Of a stretch of 64,000 nt of DNA, positions 51,177 through 61,843 are shown in pieces. The notes beneath the pieces were generated by a model that saw nothing but the letters and a program-made list of their open reading frames with translations, was not told the DNA's origin and made no database searches. The DNA is taken from NCBI RefSeq assembly GCF_000046705.1, contig NC_005956.1, forward strand, positions 1,054,001-1,118,000. The letters run 5' to 3'. The position numbers and the translations under genes were made by a program. Origin of the DNA: Bartonella henselae str. Houston-1. GTDB lineage: Bacteria; Pseudomonadota; Alphaproteobacteria; Rhizobiales; Rhizobiaceae. The stretch's first letter is position 1; every line of letters begins with the position of its first letter.

Positions 51177-51319
51177 ACTGATTAATTGATGACTGATTCA
51201 TTTCAGAAATTAACATTTTATCAGATTTTTTCCAGCTTTAAAATTTAAGATTATTTTACTCTTTGATCCATATTTGGTTGGATTCTTTCCTTTGAAAAGC
51301 TTTATTCATAAAATAAAGG

Positions 51320-51595
51320 TTATCTTGTATCTTTATAATTATGAGGTACTGGAGATATCGGATTTAAATCTTTTCTCGGAGTTGTTACAGTTTGGCTCGA
51401 TTCTGTCGTATTATAGTGAGAGATACGGTCGGGGGATTTTGTAAAAAAAGATCCTAAAAAGCCGAAAATAAACCAGAGAATAAAAAGCGTAAGAAGAATA
51501 ACAAAAATGCCTTTCCAAATTGAATTATGTTGTTCATGCTTTGTCTTTTCTGCAGCTATCCGTTCCTCGTATGTTTGGTAATTTCTATCAATCAT
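51320..51595 (-). CDS. small single-pass membrane protein of unknown function
   Basis: A 91-residue protein with a charged N-terminal segment (YEERIAAEKTKHEQ), one membrane helix (IFVILLTLFILWFIFGFLGSF, about 30-50), and a Ser/Thr/Pro-rich tail. No family is recognised. Composition and the clean helix are consistent with a real gene, but the evidence is limited. Confidence 0.55.
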   Translation of the reverse strand: MIDRNYQTYEERIAAEKTKHEQHNSIWKGIFVILLTLFILWFIFGFLGSFFTKSPDRISHYNTTESSQTVTTPRKDLNPISPVPHNYKDTR

Positions 51596-51902
51596 AGTGA
51601 ATTCCTTTTCTCAATTTCCCTACCTGTCAAGTTATTTAAAAGATATACATATACGAAATTATTCAGGTCCTTATTTTATGAAAACGATAAATAGGTATAA
51701 AGGTTCCAGATTACTTGATAAAATTGAGAAGAAAAATTATGAAAACAGAGAGAAAAAACATCTCTCAATAGCCTTCTCTTTCAATTCTATATAAGGCATT
51801 GACACAAATGATTTGCTAATAATAAATTTGTAATGAAAGCAGTTTATTATTTTTATAATATAAAACATCTAGAAATAAAGCATATCTCAAAAGGTTTTAC
51901 TG
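51596..51902. other. intergenic, ilvE upstream region
   Basis: AT-rich divergent gap that should contain the ilvE promoter. A short frame at 51597-51794 lacks coding character. No leader-peptide attenuator is evident. Confidence 0.5.
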
Positions 51903-53009
51903 ATGAAATCTCCTACATCATCAATTCCATTTAAAATAGAAAAACATCCATCACCTTTATCAGACGAAGAACGTGAGCATATTCTCAAAAATCCTGGTTT
52001 TGGTCAATTTTTTACAGATCACATGGTGATCATTAAATGGACTAAAGATAAAGGTTGGCATAATGCTGTCATCTCTCAATACAAATCTTTAGAAATTAAT
52101 CCAGCAAGTACCGTTCTGCATTATGGGCAAGAGATTTTTGAAGGTTTAAAAGCGTATCGTGCAAAAGATGGGCGTATTTTGTTATTTCGTCCTGATGCCA
52201 ATGCGCAACGTTTTATAGAATCAGCAAGACGATTAGCTATGCCTGAATTGCCAAAGGACATTTTTTTAGATGCTGTTCATAAATTGGTAAGAATTGATCA
52301 AAATTGGATTTCTGGAAATCCCAATGCTAGCCTTTACATACGTCCGTTTATGTTTGGTAATGAAAACTTTTTGGGAGTTCGCCCTTCTGAAAAATATATT
52401 TTCTGTATTATAGCATCTCCTGTTGAATCCTATTTTAAAGGAGAAGAAAAACCTGTCAGTGTATGGCTTGAAACAGATTACAGCCGTGCTGGTCCAGGCG
52501 GAACAGGTGTAGCAAAATGTGGTGGTAACTATGCAGCAAGTTTACTTGCACAAAAGAATGCAGAACAAAATAATTGTAGTCAAGTACTCTTCCTTGACAT
52601 GGTTGAACATAAGTGGATTGAAGAACTCGGCGGTATGAATGTTTGTTTTATTATGGAAAATAATACGCTTGTAACACCCGCACTTAATGGCACAATTCTT
52701 GCAGGAATAACACGTCATTCAATTTTGAAGTTGGCCCAAAAAATGGGTTTAAAAATAGAAGAACGCCCTTATTCTTTTGAATCGCTTCAGGAAGATGCAA
52801 GAAGTAATCACCTGAAAGAAGTTTTTGCTTGCGGTACTGCTGCTGTTGTCACATCAATCGGCCGTTTTAAATATAAAGGTGGTGAATTCGTTATCGGAAA
52901 TGGAATGATTGGTGAGGTCACGAAAAAACTTCGCACACAACTTGTTGATCTTCAAAAAGGCAATAGAGAAGATAAAAATGGCTGGGTCCATTCTGTTCAG
53001 CTCTCATAA
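51903..53009 (+). CDS. ilvE: branched-chain-amino-acid aminotransferase
   Basis: A fold-type IV PLP aminotransferase of 368 residues that interconverts branched-chain amino acids and their keto acids. The PLP Lys lies in GTGVAKCGGNYAAS, and LHYGQEIFEGLKAYR and WIEELGGMNVCFI are family landmarks. Length and motifs fit the longer BCAT type shared with eukaryotes. Other branched-chain synthesis genes are not in the window. It is convergent with glpX, with an inverted repeat between them. Confidence 0.95.
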   Translation: MKSPTSSIPFKIEKHPSPLSDEEREHILKNPGFGQFFTDHMVIIKWTKDKGWHNAVISQYKSLEINPASTVLHYGQEIFEGLKAYRAKDGRILLFRPDANAQRFIESARRLAMPELPKDIFLDAVHKLVRIDQNWISGNPNASLYIRPFMFGNENFLGVRPSEKYIFCIIASPVESYFKGEEKPVSVWLETDYSRAGPGGTGVAKCGGNYAASLLAQKNAEQNNCSQVLFLDMVEHKWIEELGGMNVCFIMENNTLVTPALNGTILAGITRHSILKLAQKMGLKIEERPYSFESLQEDARSNHLKEVFACGTAAVVTSIGRFKYKGGEFVIGNGMIGEVTKKLRTQLVDLQKGNREDKNGWVHSVQLS

Positions 53010-53040
53010 CAATAAAAAAATATTTCTAAACACAACCCTC

Positions 53041-53082
53041 ATGCTTCCATGAGAGCATCTCTTAGAACCTTCATGGAAGCAT
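53041..53082. terminator. bidirectional hairpin between ilvE and glpX
   Basis: Perfect 12-base arms, atgcttccatga at 53041-53052 and its complement at 53071-53082, enclose an 18-base loop in the gap between convergent genes. There is no strong T-tract on either side, so it may act as a 3'-end stabiliser or terminator in both directions. Confidence 0.6.
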
Positions 53083-53134
53083 ACACTTTCAAAAGATACT
53101 TTACTATTTTTAATAGCCACAGAAAAAGATGAGA

Positions 53135-54121
53135 TTAATCAAATTTTGAATGGTCTCTATGTTGTGCTTTGATATTACGAATTGTACCAGTGTGTGAACG
53201 CATCACAAGGGTTTCTGTTTGAATATAACGAGAGGTGAATTTAACACCAGAGAGTATATTTCCATCTGTTACACCTGTTGCAGAAAACAAAACATCACCC
53301 TTTGCCATTTCTTCCATTGTATAAACTTTATGAGGATTATCGATCCCCATTTTTGCCGCGCGTGCAATTTTTTCGTCTGTATCAAGCAGCAAGCATCCTT
53401 GCATCTGCCCACCAATACAGCGTAAAGCTGCAGAAGCTAATACACCCTCTGGTGCTCCACCAATACCCATATAGATATCAATGCCGGTTTCATCTGGATC
53501 AGTTGTATCAATAACGGCAGCAACATCCCCATCACCAATTAAGCGAATTGATGCCCCCGTTGATCGCACTTCATTAATCAGTTTTTCGTGGCGAGGTCGA
53601 TCCATAATACAAACAGTAATCTGATTAACAACCACTCCCTTAGCCTTTGCAAGGGCGTAAATATTATCGGTAGGAGAAGCATCTATATCAACAACCCCCT
53701 TTGGATAACCAGGGCCAATAGCAATTTTTTTCATATAAACATCAGGGGCATAAAGGAGGTTACCCTTTTCAGCAATTGCAACCACAGCTAAAGAATTAGG
53801 AAGATTTTTAGCACAAATTGTTGTTCCTTCAAGTGGGTCAAGTGCAATATCAATCGCCAATCCATTTTGAAGACCTATTTTTTCTCCAATATAAAGCATA
53901 GGAGCTTCATCACGTTCACCCTCTCCAATCACCACTGTACCATCAACAGGCAATCGATTAAGTTCCTTACGCATTGCATCTACAGCTGCTTGATCAGCAG
54001 CCTTTTCATCACCACGCCCGCGCCAGCGTGCAGCTGCAACAGCAGCCCGTTCAGTGACACGTACTAACTCGAGCGTTAGAATACGATCAAGTCCATTTAA
54101 AATTTTCTGAGTTGTGGGCAT
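53135..54121 (-). CDS. glpX: fructose-1,6-bisphosphatase class II
   Basis: GlpX dephosphorylates fructose 1,6-bisphosphate in gluconeogenesis. The 328-residue protein has the metal and substrate motifs GEGERDEAPMLYIGE and DPLEGTTICAK, and later GIGGAPEGVLAS. The start at ATG 54121, with agga eight bases upstream and PTTQKILNGLDRIL following, is preferred over an extension 26 codons longer. It lies downstream of hom on the same strand, separated by a terminator-like hairpin. Confidence 0.94.
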   Translation of the reverse strand: MPTTQKILNGLDRILTLELVRVTERAAVAAARWRGRGDEKAADQAAVDAMRKELNRLPVDGTVVIGEGERDEAPMLYIGEKIGLQNGLAIDIALDPLEGTTICAKNLPNSLAVVAIAEKGNLLYAPDVYMKKIAIGPGYPKGVVDIDASPTDNIYALAKAKGVVVNQITVCIMDRPRHEKLINEVRSTGASIRLIGDGDVAAVIDTTDPDETGIDIYMGIGGAPEGVLASAALRCIGGQMQGCLLLDTDEKIARAAKMGIDNPHKVYTMEEMAKGDVLFSATGVTDGNILSGVKFTSRYIQTETLVMRSHTGTIRNIKAQHRDHSKFD

Positions 54122-54218
54122 ATGAAAAATCCTACTGAATGAGTACTGCAAAAAACATGAATATTTATTGCAAAGCATTTTAAATAAAGTTTTTGACAAA
54201 GATGAGAACTTTCTACAA

Positions 54219-54243
54219 GAAAAAAAGCACTCAAGCTTTCTCT
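54219..54243 (-). terminator. intrinsic terminator after hom
   Basis: On the minus strand the sequence after the hom stop reads gaaagc, a ttgagt loop, then gcttttttt. The five-base arms with a T-run fit a weak to moderate intrinsic terminator between hom and glpX. Confidence 0.55.
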
Positions 54244-54273
54244 TCGGCTATTATATAAAACAAAATGTCAATT

Positions 54274-55584
54274 CTACACCATAGGTTCGATACGAATAAA
54301 TTGAGACTTTGCAACAAGATGACCATCTTTTTCAATTGCAGCAAGCGCTTGTTGTACATTCACTTCTGTTGTTTCATGGGTTATTAAAATAATTGTTTTC
54401 ACACTCTGACTTTCTACAAAAGACCTTTGAACAATCGATTCTAATGAGATGTGATTACCAGCCATATGCTTTGCAACCGCTGCAAAAACACCAGCACGAT
54501 CATGAACATTCAAACGAATAAAATAACCACCTGCATGATGAGAAATACGTGCTTTTTTGTGAGGAGCAAGCCCCAATGCTGGTCTTCCTAAAACAGGCGC
54601 ATACTGAAAACCAGGACGCGCTTTCGCTATATCAGCCAAATCACCAATAACCGCTGATGCTGTTGCTGTTCCTCCAGCACCAGGACCAGAAAGCAGTAAT
54701 TCACCTAATAAATCACTTTGAATAGAAAGAGCATTCGTCACACCATGAATCTGTGCAATCATTGATGATGTTGGTACCATGGTTGGATGAACACGTTGCT
54801 CGATTCCCGTCTCGGTTTTTAATGCAACCCCTAATAGCTTAATCCGATATCCTAATTCATCAGCTGCACGGATATCAATCTGCGAAATATTGCTAATTCC
54901 TTCAACATAAATATCGTCTAATGAAACCGCCGTTCCAAATGCTAAACTTGTCAATAAAGCTAATTTATGAGCGGTATCATTTCCTCCAATATCAAAAGTG
55001 GGATCAACTTCAGCATAACCAAGTCTTTGTGCATCTTCCAGACACTCTTTAAATGAAAGTCCTTCAGTAAACATGCGCGTTAATATATAGTTGCATGTTC
55101 CATTAAGAATGCCATAAATCCGCGATATATGATTACTGACAAGTGATTCTCTCATCACTTTGATGATAGGAATTCCCCCTGCAACGGCAGCTTCAAAATG
55201 AAGAAAAACCCCTTTTTTTTCTGCACTAACAGCAAGCCTCCCCCCATGTTGAGCAAGAAGCGCTTTATTAGCAGTAACAACATGATGTCCGGTTTCAAGC
55301 GCCTTTTTGACGGCTGCATACACGACATCCGATTCGCCACCAATTAATTCAACAAAAACGTCAATCTCATCAGAAGATGCCATCTCCACAGGTGAATCAA
55401 ACCATTTTACATCACTAAGATCAATTCCACGATTGCGACTTTTATCGCGCGCACTAACAGCAACAACTTTGATTGATCGACCGCACTGACAAGTCAAACT
55501 ATTGGCTTTTTCGCGTAGAATTCGAACAACTGAACTACCAACCGTACCAAGCCCTGCAATGCCAACTTTTAAAGATTCTTCCAT
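54274..55584 (-). CDS. hom: homoserine dehydrogenase
   Basis: Hom reduces aspartate semialdehyde to homoserine on the way to threonine and methionine. The 436-residue protein has an N-terminal NAD(P) fold (GIAGLGTVGSSVVRIL) and VTANKALLAQHG near residue 105. GTCNYILTRM and the catalytic-region GGNDTAHKLALL lie near residue 200. A C-terminal ACT domain from about 350 (GYFIRLNVHDRAGVFA) probably serves feedback control. It is the monofunctional form. The ATG at 55584 has no other gene close upstream. Confidence 0.96.
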   Translation of the reverse strand: MEESLKVGIAGLGTVGSSVVRILREKANSLTCQCGRSIKVVAVSARDKSRNRGIDLSDVKWFDSPVEMASSDEIDVFVELIGGESDVVYAAVKKALETGHHVVTANKALLAQHGGRLAVSAEKKGVFLHFEAAVAGGIPIIKVMRESLVSNHISRIYGILNGTCNYILTRMFTEGLSFKECLEDAQRLGYAEVDPTFDIGGNDTAHKLALLTSLAFGTAVSLDDIYVEGISNISQIDIRAADELGYRIKLLGVALKTETGIEQRVHPTMVPTSSMIAQIHGVTNALSIQSDLLGELLLSGPGAGGTATASAVIGDLADIAKARPGFQYAPVLGRPALGLAPHKKARISHHAGGYFIRLNVHDRAGVFAAVAKHMAGNHISLESIVQRSFVESQSVKTIILITHETTEVNVQQALAAIEKDGHLVAKSQFIRIEPMV

Positions 55585-57203
55585 TATCTAATTGCTTATC
55601 CTTAATCTTCACTAAAAAACGTTAAATGATGCTCAAATCAACGCAAAATAATGCTCTACAAGCCATAAAATCTAAAGAAATCCCCTGCTCCATTTAACCT
55701 CATTTTTCCCTAATACAACAACACTGCTCGTTTAATTAAAATTCCTAAAGAAAACAAATACTTACTTTTTTCAAAGATTAAGAACCTTTATAAAATGACT
55801 GTTTCAGATACTGAAAACTAAAATCTGTACATGAAAAACTTGCACTTACACCCCCCCATTTTTTTATATATCTTTCAAATGATAGCAAGATAAAAGAAAC
55901 CTTATTTTTTAAAGGTATTCCTAACCATAATTTTTATGAAAACAAAAGTGCTCCATAACCTAAAAGAATTTTATATGCATAAAAAACTATAACTTATCTC
56001 TTTCCAACAGAAAAACTTCTCTGCTATCCTAACATTGAAACATAAATTAAACTACTATGGAAGCTTTCAAAACTTACAGATGCAGATTATCATAAATCAT
56101 ATAAAAGAATAATTTTATTTCTGGATAAAAAAATCTTTTCCATAAAAACTAAATTCAATAAAAAAAGAGCATAGCAACAAAAAACTTCCAACGAACAATA
56201 GTCTTTCATACGATAAATTAAGAGAATGGATGAAATAAGATTGGCTAAAAAATAATACAATATCTCTCCATCATTGCACAGCTTGAGCTATATAAAAACT
56301 TCTTTTTTTCATCCAAAGATCTTAAACGCGCTACATAATTTAAATGAATTTTTACATCAAAGCAGAAGATTACAAAACTTCACTTGTATACAATACAATC
56401 CTGAAATATTATAAAATAAAGGTAAGATTTAGAGACTCCAAACATTTGATATCAGCTGATCAACAGAAACTTAAAATGTTAAGAAATTAAGATTGTTCAT
56501 ACATCAATCAACTCTCTGGAAAGACAACATCTTGTATATAAAAACCATTCAGATACAAAAAGTGAGCCATAATTTTTTTCAAAGTTTTCTTACTTGAATC
56601 ATTGAGAAGTAAATATGACGAAAAGTAATTATTCACTTCCACTTTGCACAAAATGATTCAATGTTTTTCATTTTTATGATACACAGTTTTTTCTCATTCC
56701 ATTAAATCAATCTACAAACTTATAGCTGAGAGACAATTTTATACGATCGCGTTGCTTATGAGCATAAGTACTATTTTTAGTTCAACAAACTGCCCTAAAA
56801 TAGCTTTTTACTAATAAAATGCTAGAAGAATACTCTTTTTATGAAATATTTTTGAGCAATTAAAGCAAGACTCTCATCATGCAGACATCACCCAAAAATT
56901 AATAAAATCATACCACAACATAGTAACTCCAAAGAGCTGATTTTATTTTTCTGCTCTTTCTCAAACCAAAAATAACAAAAAAGAGCATTCAATTATTGTG
57001 ACTCTAACATCAAAACTCTCTATTAATCGTTATAATTACTCTCTATATTTTCTCATGCAAAACTCTAAAAAGTAAAATAACCTAGACAAATCTCACAGAG
57101 ACATACGCAAAAAATAATTTAATAAAATAGATTTTTTTTAAAAAAATTACGCAGAGGGCTTGCGAAGTAAAAAGATCCTCTCTATAAGCCTCATCATTGG
57201 TTT
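55585..57203. other. 1.6 kb gap, no gene seen
   Basis: I find no coding frame, recognisable gene remnant, repeat or RNA gene in this long stretch between hom and tRNA-Glu. All frames are densely interrupted by stops. Its length is unusual even in this gene-poor window. Confidence 0.5.
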
Positions 57204-57278
57204 GCGCCCATCGTCTAGCGGTCAGGACGCCGCCCTTTCACGGCGGAAACAGGGGTTCGATTCCCCTTGGGCGTACCA
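57204..57278 (+). tRNA. tRNA-Glu (UUC)
   Basis: A 75-base cloverleaf. The acceptor stem pairs gcgccca with tgggcgt (first pair G-U). The D arm contains tctagcggtcaggac, the anticodon stem ccgcc/ggcgg encloses ctttcac with anticodon TTC, and the T arm is aggggttcgattcccct. CCA is encoded. A T-run directly after the 3' end should stop transcription. The D-loop and T-loop bases agree with bacterial tRNA-Glu. Confidence 0.97.
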
Positions 57279-57849
57279 TTCTTTTTTTCAAGCCACTTAA
57301 CATTTTAATTTTATTTAATCTTTTTAAAGATGAGGGATACGTAAATAAAAGTGAGGGAATAGAATTTTCTAACGTACCTCTACAAAATACGTTCTTGGCA
57401 ACTTAATTCTAAGAATTCTTTGAGTGCTACTAAGTTCTTTTGGGGTAGAGCATTTAAAATTCTAATAAACGTGCCAACAGTTTCATGTTGTAATAAATTA
57501 GAAGGTTTTATTGTAAATCTCTTGCAACAAGTGTAGACTTCTTTTTTAAAAAGAGATTCTGTATATTTAGCTAAAGCTCACAGCTGTTTTACGATCTTTT
57601 CTTTCATTCCAAGTGGATACACACCTTTCTTCAATCTTTACAGAAGATAAAAGTTATCCCTACGTCTCATTTCTCAGCCATATCTATTAAGACATTAAGT
57701 TTCTCAATGAAAATTTTTACATTCTATAGATGATATATTCTAACTGTATCATATTTAAATACCCCTCTATCATTCCTGTTTTTACTTTTCATTATAAGCC
57801 TGAAAGTGCTATAAAAAAATAACATCACTTAAATGAAAAAGGACTTCTA
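57279..57849. other. gap after tRNA-Glu with one unexplained minus-strand frame
   Basis: No intact gene. The minus strand from 57577 to 57380 holds an open frame of 65 codons without a start codon, reading in part FTIKPSNLLQ, VGTFIRILNAL and KNLVALKEFLELSCQERIL. It looks protein-like and may be a gene remnant near a tRNA, a common insertion site, but I recognise no family. The icd promoter should lie in the right half. Confidence 0.4.
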
Positions 57850-59064
57850 ATGATAAAGATCAAAGTGGAAAACCCCATTGTTGAAATCGATGGGGATGAA
57901 ATGACCCGTATAATCTGGAAATATATCAAAGACAAATTAATCCACCCGTATCTGGATATTGAACTCAAATATTACGATCTTTCCGTGGAAAATCGAGACG
58001 CAACCAATGATCAGGTAACTATCGATTCTGCCAATGCTATTAAAAAATATGGTGTTGGTATAAAATGTGCAACTATAACACCAGATGAATCGCGTGTTAA
58101 AGAATTCAATTTAAAAAAAATGTGGAAATCACCCAATGGCACGATCCGTAATATTTTAGGAGGCGTTATTTTTCGCGAACCTATTATCTGTAAAAATGTC
58201 CCCCGCCTCGTTCCTAACTGGACAAAGCCAATTATTATCGGACGTCATGCTTTTGGTGATCAATATAAGGCAACAGATTTCAAATTTCCTGGCAAAGGAA
58301 AGTTAAGTATTAAATTTGTTGGCGATGACAATCAAGTTATCGAACATGATGTTTTTGACGCTCCAAGTGCAGGTATTGCAATGGCTATGTATAACCTCGA
58401 TGAATCAATTCGTGATTTTGCCCGCGCATCTTTTAATTATGGACTACAGCGAAATCTTCCAGTTTATCTTTCAACAAAAAACACCATTCTGAAAACTTAC
58501 GATGGTCGTTTTAAAGACATCTTTCAAGAAATATTTGATGCAGAATTTAAGGCTGAATTTGAAAATCGTAAATTATATTATGAACATCGCCTAATTGATG
58601 ACATGGTTGCTTCTGCACTGAAATGGTCAGGGGGCTACGTGTGGGCATGTAAAAACTACGATGGTGATGTTCAATCAGATATCGTTGCTCAAGGTTTTGG
58701 TTCCCTTGGGCTTATGACTTCTGTTCTCATGACACCAGACGGTAAAATTGTTGAAGCAGAAGCTGCACATGGTACAGTAACACGCCATTATCGTCAGTAT
58801 CAAAAAAATGAAGAAACATCAACAAATTCTATTGCCTCTATTTTCGCATGGACACGTGGACTGACGCACCGTGCCAAACTTGATAACAATGAAAAATTAA
58901 AAAATTTCGCCACAACACTGGAAAGCGTTTGTATTAAAACCGTTGAAGAAGGTTTTATGACCAAAGATCTCGCACTTTTAATTGGATCTAAACAAAAATG
59001 GCTTTCTACAACAGGTTTTCTCGATAAAATTGATGAAAATCTCAAAAAAGCAATGGGAAACTAA
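57850..59064 (+). CDS. icd: NADP-dependent isocitrate dehydrogenase
   Basis: Icd oxidises isocitrate to 2-oxoglutarate in the TCA cycle. The 404-residue protein is the homodimeric form related to eukaryotic IDH1/2 rather than the E. coli type, shown by [45 protein letters not shown] (substrate Ser loop) and [11 protein letters not shown] near the coenzyme site. An aagga ribosome site precedes the ATG. It stands alone; the transporter gene starts more than 100 bases downstream. Confidence 0.97.
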   Translation: MIKIKVENPIVEIDGDEMTRIIWKYIKDKLIHPYLDIELKYYDLSVENRDATNDQVTIDSANAIKKYGVGIKCATITPDESRVKEFNLKKMWKSPNGTIRNILGGVIFREPIICKNVPRLVPNWTKPIIIGRHAFGDQYKATDFKFPGKGKLSIKFVGDDNQVIEHDVFDAPSAGIAMAMYNLDESIRDFARASFNYGLQRNLPVYLSTKNTILKTYDGRFKDIFQEIFDAEFKAEFENRKLYYEHRLIDDMVASALKWSGGYVWACKNYDGDVQSDIVAQGFGSLGLMTSVLMTPDGKIVEAEAAHGTVTRHYRQYQKNEETSTNSIASIFAWTRGLTHRAKLDNNEKLKNFATTLESVCIKTVEEGFMTKDLALLIGSKQKWLSTTGFLDKIDENLKKAMGN

Positions 59065-59180
59065 GTCATAACTTCATTGAAATTTCAAAGCTCTGCTAAA
59101 AGAGAAACCTTCCCTTGGCAAATGCAAAAAACTACCTTATAAATTAGAGAAGAGGGATTTTTTTATAAATAGTAAAAAAA

Positions 59181-60608
59181 ATGAAAAAACAAAACTGGTC
59201 TGCACTTTTATGGGGTGAGAATAGTATTTGCTTTTTAACGTTTACAGGCGGTGTTTTGTTACACGCCACCAACGTTTACATTGTGGTGACTATTTTGCCC
59301 TCTCTTATGAATGATATTGGCAGCGAGCTGTATTATTCTTGGGTAGTTATTGTTTTTATCACAGCTTCACTCCTTGGCACTTCACTTGCAACAAAAATAT
59401 TAGTGAAAATAGGCCCTCGCAAAGCCTATTTTATCTCTTGCCTTATCTTTATCGTTGGCACCTTCACGTGCAGCATTGCTTCGAATATGCCATTATTTTT
59501 AATAGGGCGCTTTGTTCAAGGATTTGGAAGTGGTTCTCTGTTATCCTTATCCTATTCTATGATACGTATTATTTTCAACCCATCTTTATGGTCACATGCG
59601 TTGAGTGTTATCTCTGGAATGTGGGGAATATCAACATTGTTAGGACCAGCTATCGGTGGTATTTCTGTACAATATGGCGTATGGAGAGTATCCTTTTGGA
59701 TAATTGGCATATTAGCAATAATCTTCTCACTTATAGCTCTGAAAGTTTTGCCAAAAGAAAACAAAAACGATATTCCAACATCTCCACTCCCCCTTCTACA
59801 ACTTTTCATACTTACCTTATTAATTTTTATCATTTCTGCTGGAGGAGCTACAGATACAACAATTACGAAAATCTGCGGATTAATTATCGGATTAAGTCTT
59901 CTCTTTGTTTTAGCAAAGATCGAATTATCTACACTTCATCCTATGTTACCGCGTAAATCCTTTTCCTTCTCTTCTGAGTTTTTTCCTGTTTATGCACTCA
60001 TCCTGATTATGACAACAATTGTGTATAGTACAGAGCTCTATTTTCCGCTTTTCCTTCAAGAGCTTCATGGACAGGATCCCCTTACTGCCGGTTATATAGC
60101 AGCCCTCATGAACCTTGGTTGGACATGTGGTGCTCTATTAAGTGCCGATGTATCGGCAAAAAAAATTCGCAGAATCATTGTCTATTCCCCCATATTAAGC
60201 CTATTAGGCGTATGCACTCTTTTATGGCTTATTCCAACAGAAGTTTCCACACCTGAATATATTTTCATTATTTGCTTAGCATTGCTTACTATCGGAGTGA
60301 GTGCTGGTATAGCATGGCCGCATTTGTTAAAACGAATCTTACAATGTGCAAATGATGAAGATTCTTTGCGTGCCAGCGAATCACTTACCTCTGTACAATT
60401 ATTTTCAGGCGCGTTAAGCGCAACTGTAGCAGGAACAATCACCAATCTTGCTGGACTTCTTGACCCTGGAGGGATCATAGGAATGATTTTAGCAGCCAAA
60501 ACTCTTCTTGCAGTACTTATCAGTCTTTTATTCTGTCTTGGTATTCCATTTGCCCTACGGGTTTCCTATAGCCTATTTAAAAATCCAACAGGACAATCAA
60601 AAAACTAA
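59181..60608 (+). CDS. MFS transporter
   Basis: A 475-residue membrane protein with 12 to 14 predicted helices and a short polar C-terminus. The N-terminal half has VVTILPSLMNDIG in helix 1, a motif A-like turn ATKILVKIGPRKA that lacks the usual Asp-Arg pair, and GRFVQGFGSGSLLSL in helix 4; GMWGISTLLGPAIGG is a motif C-like exporter signature. This suggests a DHA2-like drug or metabolite exporter, but the substrate is unknown. It is convergent with the next MFS gene, 44 bases apart. Confidence 0.85.
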   Translation: MKKQNWSALLWGENSICFLTFTGGVLLHATNVYIVVTILPSLMNDIGSELYYSWVVIVFITASLLGTSLATKILVKIGPRKAYFISCLIFIVGTFTCSIASNMPLFLIGRFVQGFGSGSLLSLSYSMIRIIFNPSLWSHALSVISGMWGISTLLGPAIGGISVQYGVWRVSFWIIGILAIIFSLIALKVLPKENKNDIPTSPLPLLQLFILTLLIFIISAGGATDTTITKICGLIIGLSLLFVLAKIELSTLHPMLPRKSFSFSSEFFPVYALILIMTTIVYSTELYFPLFLQELHGQDPLTAGYIAALMNLGWTCGALLSADVSAKKIRRIIVYSPILSLLGVCTLLWLIPTEVSTPEYIFIICLALLTIGVSAGIAWPHLLKRILQCANDEDSLRASESLTSVQLFSGALSATVAGTITNLAGLLDPGGIIGMILAAKTLLAVLISLLFCLGIPFALRVSYSLFKNPTGQSKN

Positions 60609-60652
60609 AAAGACAAAAAAATATCTTTTTCTCTCAAGAACAAAAAGAAATG

Positions 60653-61843
60653 TTAATTACGCTTTTCCATATACCATAAAAAGCAAAAAATTAATAATCC
60701 ACAGAGGGTTAAAATACCCCCCAGAACAGCAGTGTATTCATAACTATAGCCCAACTTCAAAACCCATGCTCCAGATTCCGCTCCAAGAGCATTGGCAATA
60801 TTAAAAGCAGATTGCATCAATGCTCCCGCTAAAATCTGTCCATGGAAAGCAACATTCATGATTTTTGTTTGTATAGAAGGCATAGCTGCAAAAGAAGTAC
60901 CAACCAAAAAGCATCCTAATGCTGCGGTTAATGGAGCATGAGATAAAAAGAAAAAAACAAATGTGCTCCAAAGCATAGAAAAAAATATCAATGGTGAAAT
61001 ACCAATTTTTACTGCCAATTTAGGTCCCAAAAGATTACCTACCACCATCCCCAATCCAACTAACGGCATAATAAATGGTACCCAATCAAGCGAAACACCG
61101 GAAATATGCATTAATGTTGACTTAATATAAGTAAAAACAGAAAATAATCCTGATGCTCCAACCGAAACCATCATCAAGAGAAACCACACCTGCTTTTGCT
61201 TTAATACACAAAGTTCGCGTAGAGGACTTGTTTTTTGAGCATTTAAAACAGCAGGTAAGAACACCCCAATCAGTAAACAACACAATAAAGAAAGAGCACC
61301 TACAAGAATAAAAGCAATCTGCCAACCAACAATCTGTCCAATCCAAGTTGCACCTGGTGCCCCCAAAACAGTTGCTATTGTTAAACCAAGCATAACAGAC
61401 CCAACAGCTTTGGAGCGTTCATTCATTTCCACCATTGAAGCTGCCACCAGAGTCGCAAGACCAAAATAGATGCCATGGGGAAGACCACTAAGAAAGCGCA
61501 ATGTTCCTAATATGCTAAAATCAGAAAAAAAAGCAGTGGCAATATTTGCCAGCGCATAAAAAAACATCAATCCTATTAAAGCAGTTTTGCGTGAGAACGG
61601 AGCTGTCGCAACAGCCAAAACAGGGGCTCCAATCACAACCCCCAATGCATAAGCAGAAATATATTGACCCGCTGTAGGAATATCAACAGATGAATTTCGT
61701 GCCATCTCCGGCTGTAGCCCCATTGCAACAAACTCTGCCGTACCAATAGCAAAACTTCCCACCGCAAGAGCTAAAATTGCCAAACGCCGTGTTCTCACAT
61801 CAATCTCCGATGCAAGAACGTTTTGTTTATGAGAAAACTTCAT
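60653..61843 (-). CDS. MFS transporter, AraJ/YdhP-like
   Basis: A 396-residue transporter with twelve predicted helices. The first helix is LALAVGSFAIGTAEFVAMGLQPEMA, described by its TAEF motif, which marks the AraJ/NepI/YdhP branch of the DHA1 exporters. Further signs are GAPVLAV in helix 2, RFLSGLPHGIYFG in helix 4 and LGLTIATVLGAPGATWIG in helix 5 (motif C). Possible substrates include purine nucleosides, sugars or drugs, not resolvable here. Confidence 0.87.
   Translation of the reverse strand: MKFSHKQNVLASEIDVRTRRLAILALAVGSFAIGTAEFVAMGLQPEMARNSSVDIPTAGQYISAYALGVVIGAPVLAVATAPFSRKTALIGLMFFYALANIATAFFSDFSILGTLRFLSGLPHGIYFGLATLVAASMVEMNERSKAVGSVMLGLTIATVLGAPGATWIGQIVGWQIAFILVGALSLLCCLLIGVFLPAVLNAQKTSPLRELCVLKQKQVWFLLMMVSVGASGLFSVFTYIKSTLMHISGVSLDWVPFIMPLVGLGMVVGNLLGPKLAVKIGISPLIFFSMLWSTFVFFFLSHAPLTAALGCFLVGTSFAAMPSIQTKIMNVAFHGQILAGALMQSAFNIANALGAESGAWVLKLGYSYEYTAVLGGILTLCGLLIFCFLWYMEKRN

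Noticed and set aside
51597..51794. 65-codon plus-strand frame before ilvE
   Set aside because: No ATG at the frame start, no family, and composition typical of chance frames.
57197..57406. Open frame across tRNA-Glu
   Set aside because: It reads through the tRNA gene and its T-run, so it is an artefact of a structured RNA gene.
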